Assembly (NCBI RefSeq): GCF_040829825.1
Contig: NZ_JBFOLH010000021.1
Reading direction: 5' to 3' (one strand)
Source of the DNA: Leadbetterella sp040829825
Lineage (GTDB): Bacteria > Bacteroidota > Bacteroidia > Cytophagales > Spirosomataceae
DNA length: 64,000 nucleotides
The position numbers were made by a program, and so were the translations under genes. The notes under the pieces were generated by a model that had not been told where the DNA came from, searched no databases, and worked only from the letters and a program-made list of their open reading frames with translations. This document shows, piece by piece, positions 16,910 through 25,539 of the stretch. The stretch's first letter is position 1; every line of letters begins with the position of its first letter.

Positions 16910-18568
16910 ATGGCTCTTTTAGAACCGCTTTACAGGGTTTCGGAGATTTGTGCTTTTGGCGGTATTGAAAATGTGGTGATTTGTCCGGGCTCCCGGAGCG
17001 CGGCCCTTACACTCGCATTTGTCAGGAGTAAAAAATTCAGGATACAGGTGATTACCGATGAGCGCAGCGCAGCATTTGTGGCCTTGGGACTGGCGCAGGC
17101 CAGCGGCAAGGCTACCGTGCTGATCTGTACGTCGGGTACGGCAGCCCTTAATTTCAGCCCGGCAGTGGCAGAGGCCTTTTTCCAGGAGATTCCTTTGCTG
17201 GTGCTTACGGCTGACCGTCCGCCGGAATGGATTAACCAGCACGACGGGCAGACTATCTTCCAGCAGGATATTTACGGCCGGCATATCATTAAGTCGTATG
17301 ATTTCCCGGCCGACTACACGCATCCGGATGCCGTTTGGATGATTGAACGCCAGACCAACGAGGCCCTTGCCTTTGCGCGCCGCGGACCGGTGCATATCAA
17401 TATTCCCATCCGGGAGCCTTTTTACCCGGAAGAAGGCGAGGTGTATGCGGGGGCGTTTCACCCCGTATCTTACCTCACCGGCAGCCCGGCCCTGGAGGAT
17501 AGCACATGGAAGGCGCTGCTGGAAGCCTGGAACCGGGCCCGCACCATCCTGGTAGCGATAGGGCAAAACCACGAGAACCTGGATACACCGCTGGAAGCAC
17601 TTTCAGAAGACGGCCGGGTGAGTGTCGTGGCAGATGTGATCTCCAATGTGAATATAAAAAATAAGATCAGCTTGCACGATATCTTCCTGAATAAGATGCA
17701 GGCTACACCTGATCTGCTGATCACCTGCGGGAAATCGTTTATATCCAAGTCATTCAAACAGTTTTTCAGGAAAAACAAGCCGGCTGTTCACTGGCATGTG
17801 GAAGAGAAAACAGAGCTCACGGATCCTCTTCAGTCTGTCACTGCTAAAATTACGGTTCCTGCGGCTTATTTTCTGAAAGAGCTGGCGGCACGGGCCCCGG
17901 GCAGAGCGGGAAACAGTGCGGAAGAATGGCGGCAGATGGAAGAAAAATCGGCTGCCTATCTTACCGGTTTCCTGGAAGAATGCCCGTTTGGTGAGCTGAA
18001 AGCCACGGCTATGCTTTTTCAGCACCTTCAGCCGGGCGATATCCTGCACCTGGGCAACAGCATGCCGGTGCGTTATGCCAACCTGCTGGCCAGCCTGCTT
18101 CCGGGAGGAGTGAAGGTATATGCTAACCGGGGAACCTCCGGTATTGAAGGAGTGGTCAGCACGGCTGCCGGCCAGGCGTTGGGCAGTAAAGGCCGCGTGC
18201 ACTGCCTGGTGGGTGATGTGTCTTTCTTTTACGATAGCAATGCCTTGTTTGCAGCCCGGCCGCAAAACCTCAGCATCTACCTGGTTCAAAACGGGGGCGG
18301 AAATATATTCCGTATTATTAACGGGCCCGGGAAACAGGAAGAGCTGGAAAGGTGTTTCATTACCCCTCCGGGAAGAACCGCGGAGTCCCTTTGCCGTGAA
18401 GCGGGTTACGGTTATACAGCTATACGGTCAGCCGAAGATCTGCAGGAGGTATTAAAAAACAAAGAGGACGGGCTTGTCAATAACGGGCCCGCCCTCTTTG
18501 AAATCTATACCGACGGAGTGCTTGACTCCGGTTTGTTTCATCAGCTGAAAGCCGGGTTTACTTTGTAA
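16910..18568 (+). CDS. menD: MenD, SEPHCHC synthase of menaquinone synthesis
   Basis: A 552-residue thiamine-diphosphate enzyme that joins isochorismate and 2-oxoglutarate in menaquinone synthesis. VICPGSRSAALTLAF and DERSAAFVALGLAQASGK hold the ThDP activating Glu; TSGTAALNFSPAVAEAFF and LTADRPPEW are typical of MenD; GDVSFFYDSNALF is the Mg/ThDP pyrophosphate motif. No other men gene is adjacent, and its last 11 bases overlap the end of the convergent next gene. Confidence 0.95.
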   Translation: MALLEPLYRVSEICAFGGIENVVICPGSRSAALTLAFVRSKKFRIQVITDERSAAFVALGLAQASGKATVLICTSGTAALNFSPAVAEAFFQEIPLLVLTADRPPEWINQHDGQTIFQQDIYGRHIIKSYDFPADYTHPDAVWMIERQTNEALAFARRGPVHINIPIREPFYPEEGEVYAGAFHPVSYLTGSPALEDSTWKALLEAWNRARTILVAIGQNHENLDTPLEALSEDGRVSVVADVISNVNIKNKISLHDIFLNKMQATPDLLITCGKSFISKSFKQFFRKNKPAVHWHVEEKTELTDPLQSVTAKITVPAAYFLKELAARAPGRAGNSAEEWRQMEEKSAAYLTGFLEECPFGELKATAMLFQHLQPGDILHLGNSMPVRYANLLASLLPGGVKVYANRGTSGIEGVVSTAAGQALGSKGRVHCLVGDVSFFYDSNALFAARPQNLSIYLVQNGGGNIFRIINGPGKQEELERCFITPPGRTAESLCREAGYGYTAIRSAEDLQEVLKNKEDGLVNNGPALFEIYTDGVLDSGLFHQLKAGFTL

Positions 18569-19277
18569 AAGCTACCCCTTCAGCCGGCTTGTCAAACGTC
18601 CATTTGGTAGTGACGTTGGTTTTGCGCTTGTCTTTGGTGTTGATATAGGTATACGCAACCGGTAGTTTTACCCCGATAGGCGTGGTGTCGTATCTGGTAT
18701 AGTCCATGGTATGGGTGATCCCGTTTTCTATCAGCACCTCCCGGACTACCAGGCCTGTGGCGTTATCAAAGTAATATTCTCTTTTCAGGCCGTCTTTTTC
18801 TATGGCCAGCCGGGTAGTGGCCTTGCCTTCTATCGTAGCTGCAGAAACGGGAGCGGTCAGCTTATACCCTTTCTTGTCGTAATTAACAAAAGGCAGCACG
18901 CCGTCTTTGGCTTCCAGGCTGAGCTCTGACAGCTCTTTGTCGCTCAGGTCTTTTGTGCTGTAGGTGGCCTTCTTGTCGGGGCTTCCCATAGGTATCTTGA
19001 TCCAGCCCTCATTGCCGTTCAATATATAGTAAAAGTCTCTTTTCAGAAGAGTTTTCTTCCGCGAAAGCTGGTTTTTGGCGCCTACAACCACCACTTCTTC
19101 GTCATAGTCGGTAGTGGCATTAGCTACATACGCGCGGTTATATTTGAAGGTGGTCACGTCTTCAATTTTGTCTTTTCCGCCAGTGGCTTCCAGGTATTTC
19201 TCTATAACGGCGTTTGCATCCTGGGCCTGGGACAGGAAAGGAACAAGCGCCAGCAGGAAAATTTTAGTGATTTTCAT
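18558..19277 (-). CDS. Exported LolA-like protein
   Basis: A 239-residue exported protein with a signal peptide cleaved near FLSQAQ. IEKYLEATGGKDKIEDVTTFKY followed by strand-rich sequence (REYYFDNATGLVVREVL, and a final GVKLPVAYTY) fits the outer-membrane lipoprotein-sorting-protein-like (LolA/LolB fold) exported proteins that are abundant in Bacteroidota. Most likely a periplasmic half-barrel; the cargo is unknown and it need not act in lipoprotein transport. Convergent overlap of 11 bases with menD. Confidence 0.75.
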   Translation of the reverse strand: MKITKIFLLALVPFLSQAQDANAVIEKYLEATGGKDKIEDVTTFKYNRAYVANATTDYDEEVVVVGAKNQLSRKKTLLKRDFYYILNGNEGWIKIPMGSPDKKATYSTKDLSDKELSELSLEAKDGVLPFVNYDKKGYKLTAPVSAATIEGKATTRLAIEKDGLKREYYFDNATGLVVREVLIENGITHTMDYTRYDTTPIGVKLPVAYTYINTKDKRKTNVTTKWTFDKPAEGVAFTK

Positions 19278-19407
19278 ATTTGATTATGCTATTGGTTTTA
19301 TAGTTTAGACGTAAATACGGGCAGATGTTTCTTTTCATTGCCTCCGTTTAACAAAATATTAACGAAGCGGGAAGCCGCCCCGATATTTAACAGGCCTTAA
19401 AATCACA

Positions 19408-19902
19408 TTAATTCTTTATTGCACCGGCAAGAATAGCGGTGATTTCTTCCAGGTATTTTTTATCGGTTTCGTCAAAGTCATTCAACCGTTCGCTATCAAT
19501 ATCCAGCACCCCGATCACATGGCCGCGGGTGTCTTTCAGCGGAAGCACAATTTCTGACCGGGAAGCCGAGCTGCAGGCAATATGACCGGGAAACTGGTCT
19601 ACATCAGGCACGAGTGTGGTGGACCGGGTAGTGAAAGCGTGGCCGCAAACGCCCCGGTCATACCGGATCCGGGTACAAGCAATAGGGCCCTGGAAAGGCC
19701 CGAGCACGAGCTCACCTTTCCGGTCATCAAAATAAAACCCGACCCAGAAGAAATCAAAAGCCTGTTTGAGGGCCGCAGCCGTATTGGCGGTATTGGCCAC
19801 GAGGTCTTCCTCGCCGGCTATGAGATTACGGAGCTGCGGAATGAGCGCTTCGTAGATTTCCGCCTTTCCGGCGCCCTCAGGTATATAAAGATTCTCTGCC
19901 AT
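19408..19902 (-). CDS. msrC: Free methionine-(R)-sulfoxide reductase (GAF domain)
   Basis: A 164-residue GAF-fold enzyme that reduces free methionine-R-sulfoxide with thioredoxin. The three Cys that form the active site and disulfides are present: C76 in GPIACTRIRY, C86 in GVCGHA and C110 in GHIACSSASRSE, with the SRSEIVLPL signature. WVGFYF near residue 53 is also typical. Cytoplasmic. mazG lies upstream on the same strand, separated by a heptanucleotide repeat. Confidence 0.9.
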   Translation of the reverse strand: MAENLYIPEGAGKAEIYEALIPQLRNLIAGEEDLVANTANTAAALKQAFDFFWVGFYFDDRKGELVLGPFQGPIACTRIRYDRGVCGHAFTTRSTTLVPDVDQFPGHIACSSASRSEIVLPLKDTRGHVIGVLDIDSERLNDFDETDKKYLEEITAILAGAIKN

Positions 19903-19948
19903 TATTTAAGATAATTTTTGAACTCTCTTTTCTGAACAAAGGTTCCCG

Positions 19949-20011
19949 GCTCATAGCTCATAGCTCATAGCTCATAGCTCATAGCTCATAGCTCATAGCT
20001 CATAGCTCATA
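19949..20011. repeat. Tandem repeat, nine copies of a 7-bp unit
   Basis: Nine uninterrupted copies of GCTCATA. The right end supplies the stop codon of mazG (TGA on the minus strand at 20007-20009). The unit contains a TGA in one minus-strand frame, so changes in copy number cannot alter the mazG protein. Looks like replication slippage or a dispersed simple repeat. Confidence 0.9.
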
Positions 20012-20807
20012 GCTTCTTCGCTTCGTTCCAGAATACATCCATTTCGGCGAGGGTCATTTCAGAAAGGTTCCGGCCGGTTTCCCGGGCTTTACCTTCCAGG
20101 TAGGTGAACCTTTTGATAAATTTCCGGTTGGTCCTTTCCAGGGCCGTTTCAGGGTTGATACCGGCAAAGCGGGCATAATTGACGAGAGAAAACAGGACAT
20201 CGCCAAACTCGTCTTCTTTTTCTTCCGGTGTGCCGTTTTCTGCCTTTTCTTTGAATTCGGAAATTTCCTCTTCCACTTTTTCCCAGACCTGCGCGGTTTC
20301 TTCCCAGTCGAAACCTACTCCACGGGCTTTTTCCTGGATACGCATGGCTTTTACCAGTGCCGGTAAGGAGGCAGGCACACCGCCCAGCACCGATTTATTC
20401 CCCTCTTTCAGCTTAATCTGCTCCCAGTTTTTCTTGACGTCCTCTTCGTCTTTTACCTCGGTATCTCCGTAAATATGGGGGTGCCGGATGATCAGCTTTT
20501 CACAAATGCCGTTAATCACCTCGGCCATGGTAAAGTCATTGGTTTCCGAGCCGATTTTTGCATAAAAAACAATATGAAGCAGGAGGTCGCCGAGCTCCTT
20601 TCTCACTTCCGGCAGATCCTTTTCCAGGATGGCATCTGAAAGCTCATAGGTTTCTTCTATGGTCAGGTGGCGGAGGGTGTCCATGGTTTGTTTCCTGTCC
20701 CAGGGGCATTTCTCACGCAGGTCATCCATAATATCGAGCAGGCGGTTAAATGCAAGCAATTCAGCCGAGCGGTTTTTGGAAAAAGGTAGCGGAAGTGTAT
20801 TTGACAT
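20007..20807 (-). CDS. mazG: Nucleoside triphosphate pyrophosphohydrolase MazG
   Basis: A 266-residue cytoplasmic NTP pyrophosphohydrolase of the tandem all-alpha type. CPWDRKQTMDTLRHLTIEETYEL with KELGDLLLHIVFYAK gives the first MazG domain's EExxE and ExxD metal ligands; the second domain has EKVEEEISEF and EFGDVLFSLVNYAR. It cleaves canonical and aberrant NTPs to NMP and PPi, guarding nucleotide pools or lowering ppGpp-linked toxicity. The C-terminus EAKKL ends in a stop codon that belongs to the 7-bp tandem repeat. Confidence 0.95.
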   Translation of the reverse strand: MSNTLPLPFSKNRSAELLAFNRLLDIMDDLREKCPWDRKQTMDTLRHLTIEETYELSDAILEKDLPEVRKELGDLLLHIVFYAKIGSETNDFTMAEVINGICEKLIIRHPHIYGDTEVKDEEDVKKNWEQIKLKEGNKSVLGGVPASLPALVKAMRIQEKARGVGFDWEETAQVWEKVEEEISEFKEKAENGTPEEKEDEFGDVLFSLVNYARFAGINPETALERTNRKFIKRFTYLEGKARETGRNLSEMTLAEMDVFWNEAKKL

Positions 20808-21045
20808 GAGTTTTTGGGAGAAATTTTAGCGGTACAAAGGTAAGGATTTTAACGGTAGAAAATTTTGAATAGATCACTTTACACTTTAAAGAGCAATTGA
20901 AACGGATAAGACCCATAATTCTATCCCTGAAATCGGCATTCTGTCCCGGAAATTTCTTCTATATGCCAAAGAGAATGAACTTTGGATAATACAGTAGGTC
21001 GCCGAAAATACTTTATAGAGTAGGCAAAAAACAGCATTATGTATT

Positions 21046-21654
21046 ATGAGAAAATTATTTACAGCAAAAATCTGCACATTATTTGTTGCAGCACTATTAT
21101 TGGCAGGATGTGAAGGCAAAGAAGGCCCGCAGGGACCAGCCGGGGCCAAAGGAGAGGCGGGTGCGACCGGAGCTACCGGACTCCAGGGAGCTACCGGAGC
21201 TACTGGTGCAACGGGAGCTACTGGACCCCAAGGAGCTACTGGTACTGCCAATGTAATTTATAGCGATTGGTTAGCTATTCCTGCAACACCCGACTTCAAG
21301 GGTAGTAATTACAAAGAGTATGGAATTTCTGCTCCTAAAATCACTCAAGAGGTATTTAACAATGGTATTGTATATGCTTATGTAAGGTCTGGGGGTAGTG
21401 CTTCTATTTTTCCGGTACCACATACTTTCACAAATACTTATACTTGCCAAAGTAGAATACTGGTAGGCTGGGTTATGTATGGGGAATATTGGGTAACAGG
21501 AACGGTCAATTCGACTTGGATAAATAATCCTAAGACCGACTATTTCTCTCATCTACGTTATGTGATAATTCCCGGTGGTACAAAAGCCAGGGTAGCCGGT
21601 TTGGATTACTCAGACTATGAAGCGGTGAAGGCTTATTACGGTTTGGAGGATTGA
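21046..21654 (+). CDS. Collagen-like repeat lipoprotein
   Basis: A 202-residue lipoprotein: lipobox LLAGC (Cys22), then about 15 uninterrupted Gly-X-Y triplets (residues 24-68; GPQ, GPA, GEA, GAT units), then a roughly 130-residue globular domain (SDWLAIPATPDF... GLDYSDYEAVKAYYG). The triplets could form a short collagen-type triple helix displaying a trimeric head at the cell surface. Function unknown. A good terminator follows, so it is probably monocistronic. Confidence 0.85.
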   Translation: MRKLFTAKICTLFVAALLLAGCEGKEGPQGPAGAKGEAGATGATGLQGATGATGATGATGPQGATGTANVIYSDWLAIPATPDFKGSNYKEYGISAPKITQEVFNNGIVYAYVRSGGSASIFPVPHTFTNTYTCQSRILVGWVMYGEYWVTGTVNSTWINNPKTDYFSHLRYVIIPGGTKARVAGLDYSDYEAVKAYYGLED

Positions 21655-21666
21655 TTTAGTCAAAAA

Positions 21667-21702
21667 TTAAAAAGGGGGGCAATTCAGTATCCCCCTTTTT
21701 TA
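21667..21702 (+). terminator. Rho-independent terminator
   Basis: AAAAAGGGGG (21669-21678) pairs with CCCCCTTTTT (21691-21700) and runs into a further T, just 12 bases after the stop codon of the collagen-like lipoprotein. Confidence 0.85.
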
Positions 21703-21733
21703 ATGCCGGCAAAACTGTTTTACTTTGTAGCTT

Positions 21734-23446
21734 ATGCGACATTCATTTTTTCTACTTCTTTTCGTTGGCTATTTTACAATGGCTCAGGATATTGATATAG
21801 AAAAGAGCGTAGAAAGATTAGACAGCCTGATGAGTTTGCATCACAATAATTATGACTATGTAGAACAGGAAGCCGATGCCTTATATCATCTGCTGAACAC
21901 AAAATATACGGCTAAGGAATACATTGGCTTTAAAGTAGATGTGATGCTTCTTAAGGCACAGGTCTATTTGCAAAAGAGAGAAAACAAGAAAGCCCTTCAG
22001 ATAGCTATCGAAGCTTCTGACAAAGCCCGGGAATACCAACTGCCCGAAAAAAAATATCGCAGCAGCCTGATAATAGCACTCACGTATGAGATTACCAGCG
22101 ATTTTATTTCATGTAGAAAATACTTAGACGAGGCATATAGAATATCCAGACAGCATCAACTCGATAGTGTTTACAGTGCCTATTGTATACGTATGTCGTC
22201 CTTTTATCGCCTGACGAATAAGCGGGATTCGTCTGCTCATTTCGCTTATGAAGGACTGGAGTATGCCCAAACGTATAATAACAGCAGGGAAATAACAGAT
22301 GCGTATATACTGTTGGGAATGCTCCTGCGTAAAGACAACTATAAGGAATCGGTAAGATATTCATCACTTGCTGCAAAAAGACTTATCGAGAGAAAAGATT
22401 TTTTGCCCGCTGCAATGCAGCTTTCAAATATTTCCAGAACCTTATACGAACAGAAGCAAATAGACGGGTCTTTTATGTATAATGACTCAGCATTATCCTT
22501 GTTGGAAAAAAATAATATTGCCGGTCTGTTCAGGATTTATCAGTACAGAAGCAATTTATTTGAAGCGGTCGGAAATATAGATTCCGCTTTTTATTATTTT
22601 CGAAAATACCACGATAGTTATTTGAGTTACATTGAAAAAACAGAAGTAGCCGAGACAAGGAAAATAACCGAGCAATACGAAAACGACAAAAAAGAAGCCG
22701 TCATCAAAAGCAGGGAACACCAGCTGTTTTTTATAGGCAGCTTGCTTGCGGTAATTGTTTTCGGGTCAGTGGTATTGTTCCGTAAAAACAGGCAAATCAA
22801 TAAGCAAAACAGGATTATCAGTACACAGCTGGGAGAGCTGACCAAAACACTGGAACAGAAACAGATGCTGTTGTCAGAATTACAGCACAGGGTAAAAAAC
22901 AACCTGCAGCATGTCATCAGTATTCTCGAAATCCAGAAGGAATCCGTAGACTTTAATAATATTGACGAGCTGATCAGAGGCAATCAAAACCGTATCCATT
23001 CGATGGCTCTGCTGCATAAAAAGCTGAACGTATCCGACAATGTGCATGAGGTGGATGTAAAAAGGTACGTAACCGAACTTTCCGAACTGGTCAAAGATTC
23101 TTACGAGAGTCACAGCAAAAAAGTGAACCTGCAGGTACATGTGGAAATAGAAAAAATCTCCTTAGAAAAAGCCCTGCCTTTAGGCCTGATTATAGTAGAG
23201 CTGGTCAGTAACAGCATGAAACACGCTTTCAAAAAACTAAATATCGGAATCATCAACATAGAGCTTACCAAAGACGCCAATGGCCATACACTGTACTACT
23301 CCGACAACGGAAGCGGTTTTGATTTTAACGCACCAGGTGAAAAAGGGCTGGGCCAGGAAATCATCAAAGGGCTGATAGACCAGTTAGGCGGTGTAACCGA
23401 AACCAAAAGCGACAACGGATTTGAGCTTACCGTTTATTTCAAATAA
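21734..23446 (+). CDS. Sensor histidine kinase, HisKA_2 type with helical sensor region
   Basis: A 570-residue membrane kinase. It has a signal peptide (to about FTMAQD), a long periplasmic all-helical region (about 25-325) that looks like TPR-type repeats, one transmembrane helix (about 332-352), a coiled coil, and a HisKA_2 dimerisation domain with LQHRVKNNLQHV (phospho-acceptor H385). The ATPase part has VELVSNSMKHAF (N box) and SDNGSGF (G box). It sits 7 bases before a LytTR response regulator, its obvious partner. The signal is unknown. Confidence 0.92.
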   Translation: MRHSFFLLLFVGYFTMAQDIDIEKSVERLDSLMSLHHNNYDYVEQEADALYHLLNTKYTAKEYIGFKVDVMLLKAQVYLQKRENKKALQIAIEASDKAREYQLPEKKYRSSLIIALTYEITSDFISCRKYLDEAYRISRQHQLDSVYSAYCIRMSSFYRLTNKRDSSAHFAYEGLEYAQTYNNSREITDAYILLGMLLRKDNYKESVRYSSLAAKRLIERKDFLPAAMQLSNISRTLYEQKQIDGSFMYNDSALSLLEKNNIAGLFRIYQYRSNLFEAVGNIDSAFYYFRKYHDSYLSYIEKTEVAETRKITEQYENDKKEAVIKSREHQLFFIGSLLAVIVFGSVVLFRKNRQINKQNRIISTQLGELTKTLEQKQMLLSELQHRVKNNLQHVISILEIQKESVDFNNIDELIRGNQNRIHSMALLHKKLNVSDNVHEVDVKRYVTELSELVKDSYESHSKKVNLQVHVEIEKISLEKALPLGLIIVELVSNSMKHAFKKLNIGIINIELTKDANGHTLYYSDNGSGFDFNAPGEKGLGQEIIKGLIDQLGGVTETKSDNGFELTVYFK

Positions 23447-23453
23447 TCAGGAC

Positions 23454-24131
23454 ATGAAGATAATATTACTCGTAGAAGATGATTTCCTGAACAGAAGGCT
23501 TTCCCGGAAAGCATTGGTAGAAAACGGGTATCGTGTTTTGGAAGCCAAAAACGCTAAGGAAGCTCTCGAAACGCTGAAAAAAGAACCGATAAGCCTTGCC
23601 ATTCTTGACATCAATCTTGGAGAAGATGAGCAGGACGGCATCAGCTTAGGGCAGCAAATAAAAGACAAATATGGGGTTCCTTTTATTTACGTAACGGCTT
23701 ATGATAACTCCGAAGTAATTAACAGGGCAGTGGCCACCACCCCCTATTCTTATTTGACCAAACCGTTTAAAAATGTAGACCTGATCGCTTCGGTAGAAGT
23801 AGCCATCCGGCAATCCGGCAAAAAACATGTTCCGAAAATTTCGGTTAAAGACGGAGATTATACTACTGAGCTTCCGATAGATGAAATCAATTATATAGAA
23901 TCTGACGGGAATTACCTGCTGTTCCATACCGATAAACAAACCTACAAGTCCCGCTCTACTCTCAGGCAGGTGCTGGAAGAGCTTTCTGAAAGTACTTTTG
24001 TACAGGTACACCGGGCGTATGTGGTCAATAAAGCTAAAATCGAAAAATTTAACCAGAAAGCGATAGTCATTAAAAGCACGGAAATACCCGTTTCTAAAAA
24101 TTACTGGGAAGGAATTACAAACGACATTTAA
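23454..24131 (+). CDS. LytTR-type response regulator
   Basis: A 225-residue regulator. Receiver domain with LLVEDDFLNRR, phospho-acceptor D52 in LAILDINLGED and the Lys of YLTKPF; the C-terminal LytTR DNA-binding domain contains INYIESDGNYLLF and FVQVHRAYVVN. An in-frame ATG 11 codons upstream would overlap the kinase gene, but MKIILLVEDD is the natural start. It is in an operon with the kinase. The fucosidase gene downstream has its own promoter, so it need not belong to the same unit. Confidence 0.93.
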   Translation: MKIILLVEDDFLNRRLSRKALVENGYRVLEAKNAKEALETLKKEPISLAILDINLGEDEQDGISLGQQIKDKYGVPFIYVTAYDNSEVINRAVATTPYSYLTKPFKNVDLIASVEVAIRQSGKKHVPKISVKDGDYTTELPIDEINYIESDGNYLLFHTDKQTYKSRSTLRQVLEELSESTFVQVHRAYVVNKAKIEKFNQKAIVIKSTEIPVSKNYWEGITNDI

Positions 24132-24133
24132 AC

Positions 24134-24164
24134 TTTGTCGGAGCCGCTGTAAAAACTATATTTG
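24134..24164 (+). promoter_or_regulatory. Bacteroidota-type promoter of the fucosidase gene
   Basis: TTTG at 24134-24137, a 19-base spacer and TATATTTG at 24157-24164 match the -33/-7 consensus exactly. The start codon is 19 bases beyond the -7 box. Confidence 0.75.
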
Positions 24165-24183
24165 AGTTCAAATAACCTTACTT

Positions 24184-25539
24184 ATGAAGAAACTCACGCT
24201 GTTTTTCCTTTTTGTGGCTTCCGCCCTGTTGGCCCAGACCGAAACGCCTGAGCAGAAGAAAGACCGCCTGGCCTGGTGGACGCACGACCGTTTCGGTATG
24301 TTTATTCACTGGGGACTTTACTCGGTACCGGCCCGCCACGAATGGGTTCAGAATTATGAACGCATTCTGGCTGATCAGTATAAGGAGCGGTATTTTGACA
24401 AGTTCAATCCCGACCTCTATGACCCGAAAGAATGGGCGGCGGAGGCAAAGAAGGCCGGGATGAAATATGTGGTGCTGACCACCCGCCACCACGAAGGGTT
24501 TGCACTTTGGAATACAAAATACAGCGATTTTAAGGCGCCGAATACACCTGCAGGGAAAGATTTGCTGAAGCCTTTTGTGGAGGCGTGCCGGGCAGAAGGC
24601 CTGAAAGTAGGATTTTATTTCTCATTGATCGACTGGCATCATCCTGATTTTACGATAGACCGCGTTCACCCGTTGCGATCGGATAAAGAGGCACGGGAGG
24701 CGAATAAATCCAAAGACATGAACCGGTTCAGGAAATTCCTGAAAGACCAGTTGACGGAGCTGCTGACAGAGTACGGCAAGGTAGACCTGCTTTTCTTTGA
24801 TTTCTCGTACCCGGGAGAGGATGGAAAGGGCCGCAAAGACTGGGACAGTGAAGGACTTTTGCAGCTGGCCCGTAAACTGCAGCCCGGAATCATCATCAAT
24901 GACCGTCTTGACCTGAACGACGTGGCCGGAGGATACGATTACGTTACCCCCGAGCAATTTATGCCGGCGCAGTGGCCCGAAAGAAACGGGGTGCGTGTTC
25001 CGTGGGAAACATGCCAGACCTTTTCCGGGTCCTGGGGGTATCACCGCGATGAGAATACCTGGAAATCACCCAACCAGCTCATTGCCATGCTGATAGAAGT
25101 GGTATCAAAAGGCGGTAACCTGCTGTTGAATGTAGGCCCTACTGCCCGGGGTAATTTTGATGCCCGGGCTACCGGCCGGCTTGACGCCCTCGGAGAATGG
25201 ATGCATTACAACAGCCGCTCTATTTATGGCTGCACTGCTGCTCCCGAGGGCTTTCAGAGACCTGAAAATACTTTCCTGACGTACAACCCGGAAACCCGGC
25301 GCCTGTACGTACATGTCCTGCAGTGGCCGTTTAAGACACTTTACCTGCCCGGTTTCAAAGGGAAGGTCCGGTATGCGCAGTTTCTGCATGACGGCTCGGA
25401 GATCCGGTATACGGCTTCTGCCCATGCCGATGCGTCTAATCACATGGCCATCACCGCCGGTGAGCAGGACCTTATCCTGCAGATGCCGGTGGAGAAACCG
25501 GGGGTGGAGATCCCGGTGATTGAGCTGTTCCTGGAATAA
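24184..25539 (+). CDS. Alpha-L-fucosidase, GH29
   Basis: A 451-residue exported glycosidase with signal peptide (to about LLAQ). RFGMFIHWGLYSVPA, KYVVLTTRHHEGFALW and GFYFSLIDWHHPDF are GH29 signatures; VDLLFFDF carries the catalytic nucleophile, about D206. ETCQTFSGSWGYHRDE and GGNLLLNVGPTARG complete the (beta/alpha) barrel, followed by a C-terminal beta-sandwich. It releases L-fucose from glycans in the periplasm or outside the cell. It follows a two-component pair but has its own promoter. The 3' end overlaps the convergent MATE gene by 68 bases. Confidence 0.93.
   Translation: MKKLTLFFLFVASALLAQTETPEQKKDRLAWWTHDRFGMFIHWGLYSVPARHEWVQNYERILADQYKERYFDKFNPDLYDPKEWAAEAKKAGMKYVVLTTRHHEGFALWNTKYSDFKAPNTPAGKDLLKPFVEACRAEGLKVGFYFSLIDWHHPDFTIDRVHPLRSDKEAREANKSKDMNRFRKFLKDQLTELLTEYGKVDLLFFDFSYPGEDGKGRKDWDSEGLLQLARKLQPGIIINDRLDLNDVAGGYDYVTPEQFMPAQWPERNGVRVPWETCQTFSGSWGYHRDENTWKSPNQLIAMLIEVVSKGGNLLLNVGPTARGNFDARATGRLDALGEWMHYNSRSIYGCTAAPEGFQRPENTFLTYNPETRRLYVHVLQWPFKTLYLPGFKGKVRYAQFLHDGSEIRYTASAHADASNHMAITAGEQDLILQMPVEKPGVEIPVIELFLE

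Noticed and set aside
19949..20011. Possible CRISPR-like array
   Set aside because: The units are seven bases with no spacers, so it is a simple tandem repeat.
20886..21251. Pro/Ala/Val-rich open frame on the minus strand
   Set aside because: It is the reverse complement of the Gly-X-Y repeat of the collagen-like lipoprotein; the low-complexity composition follows from that.
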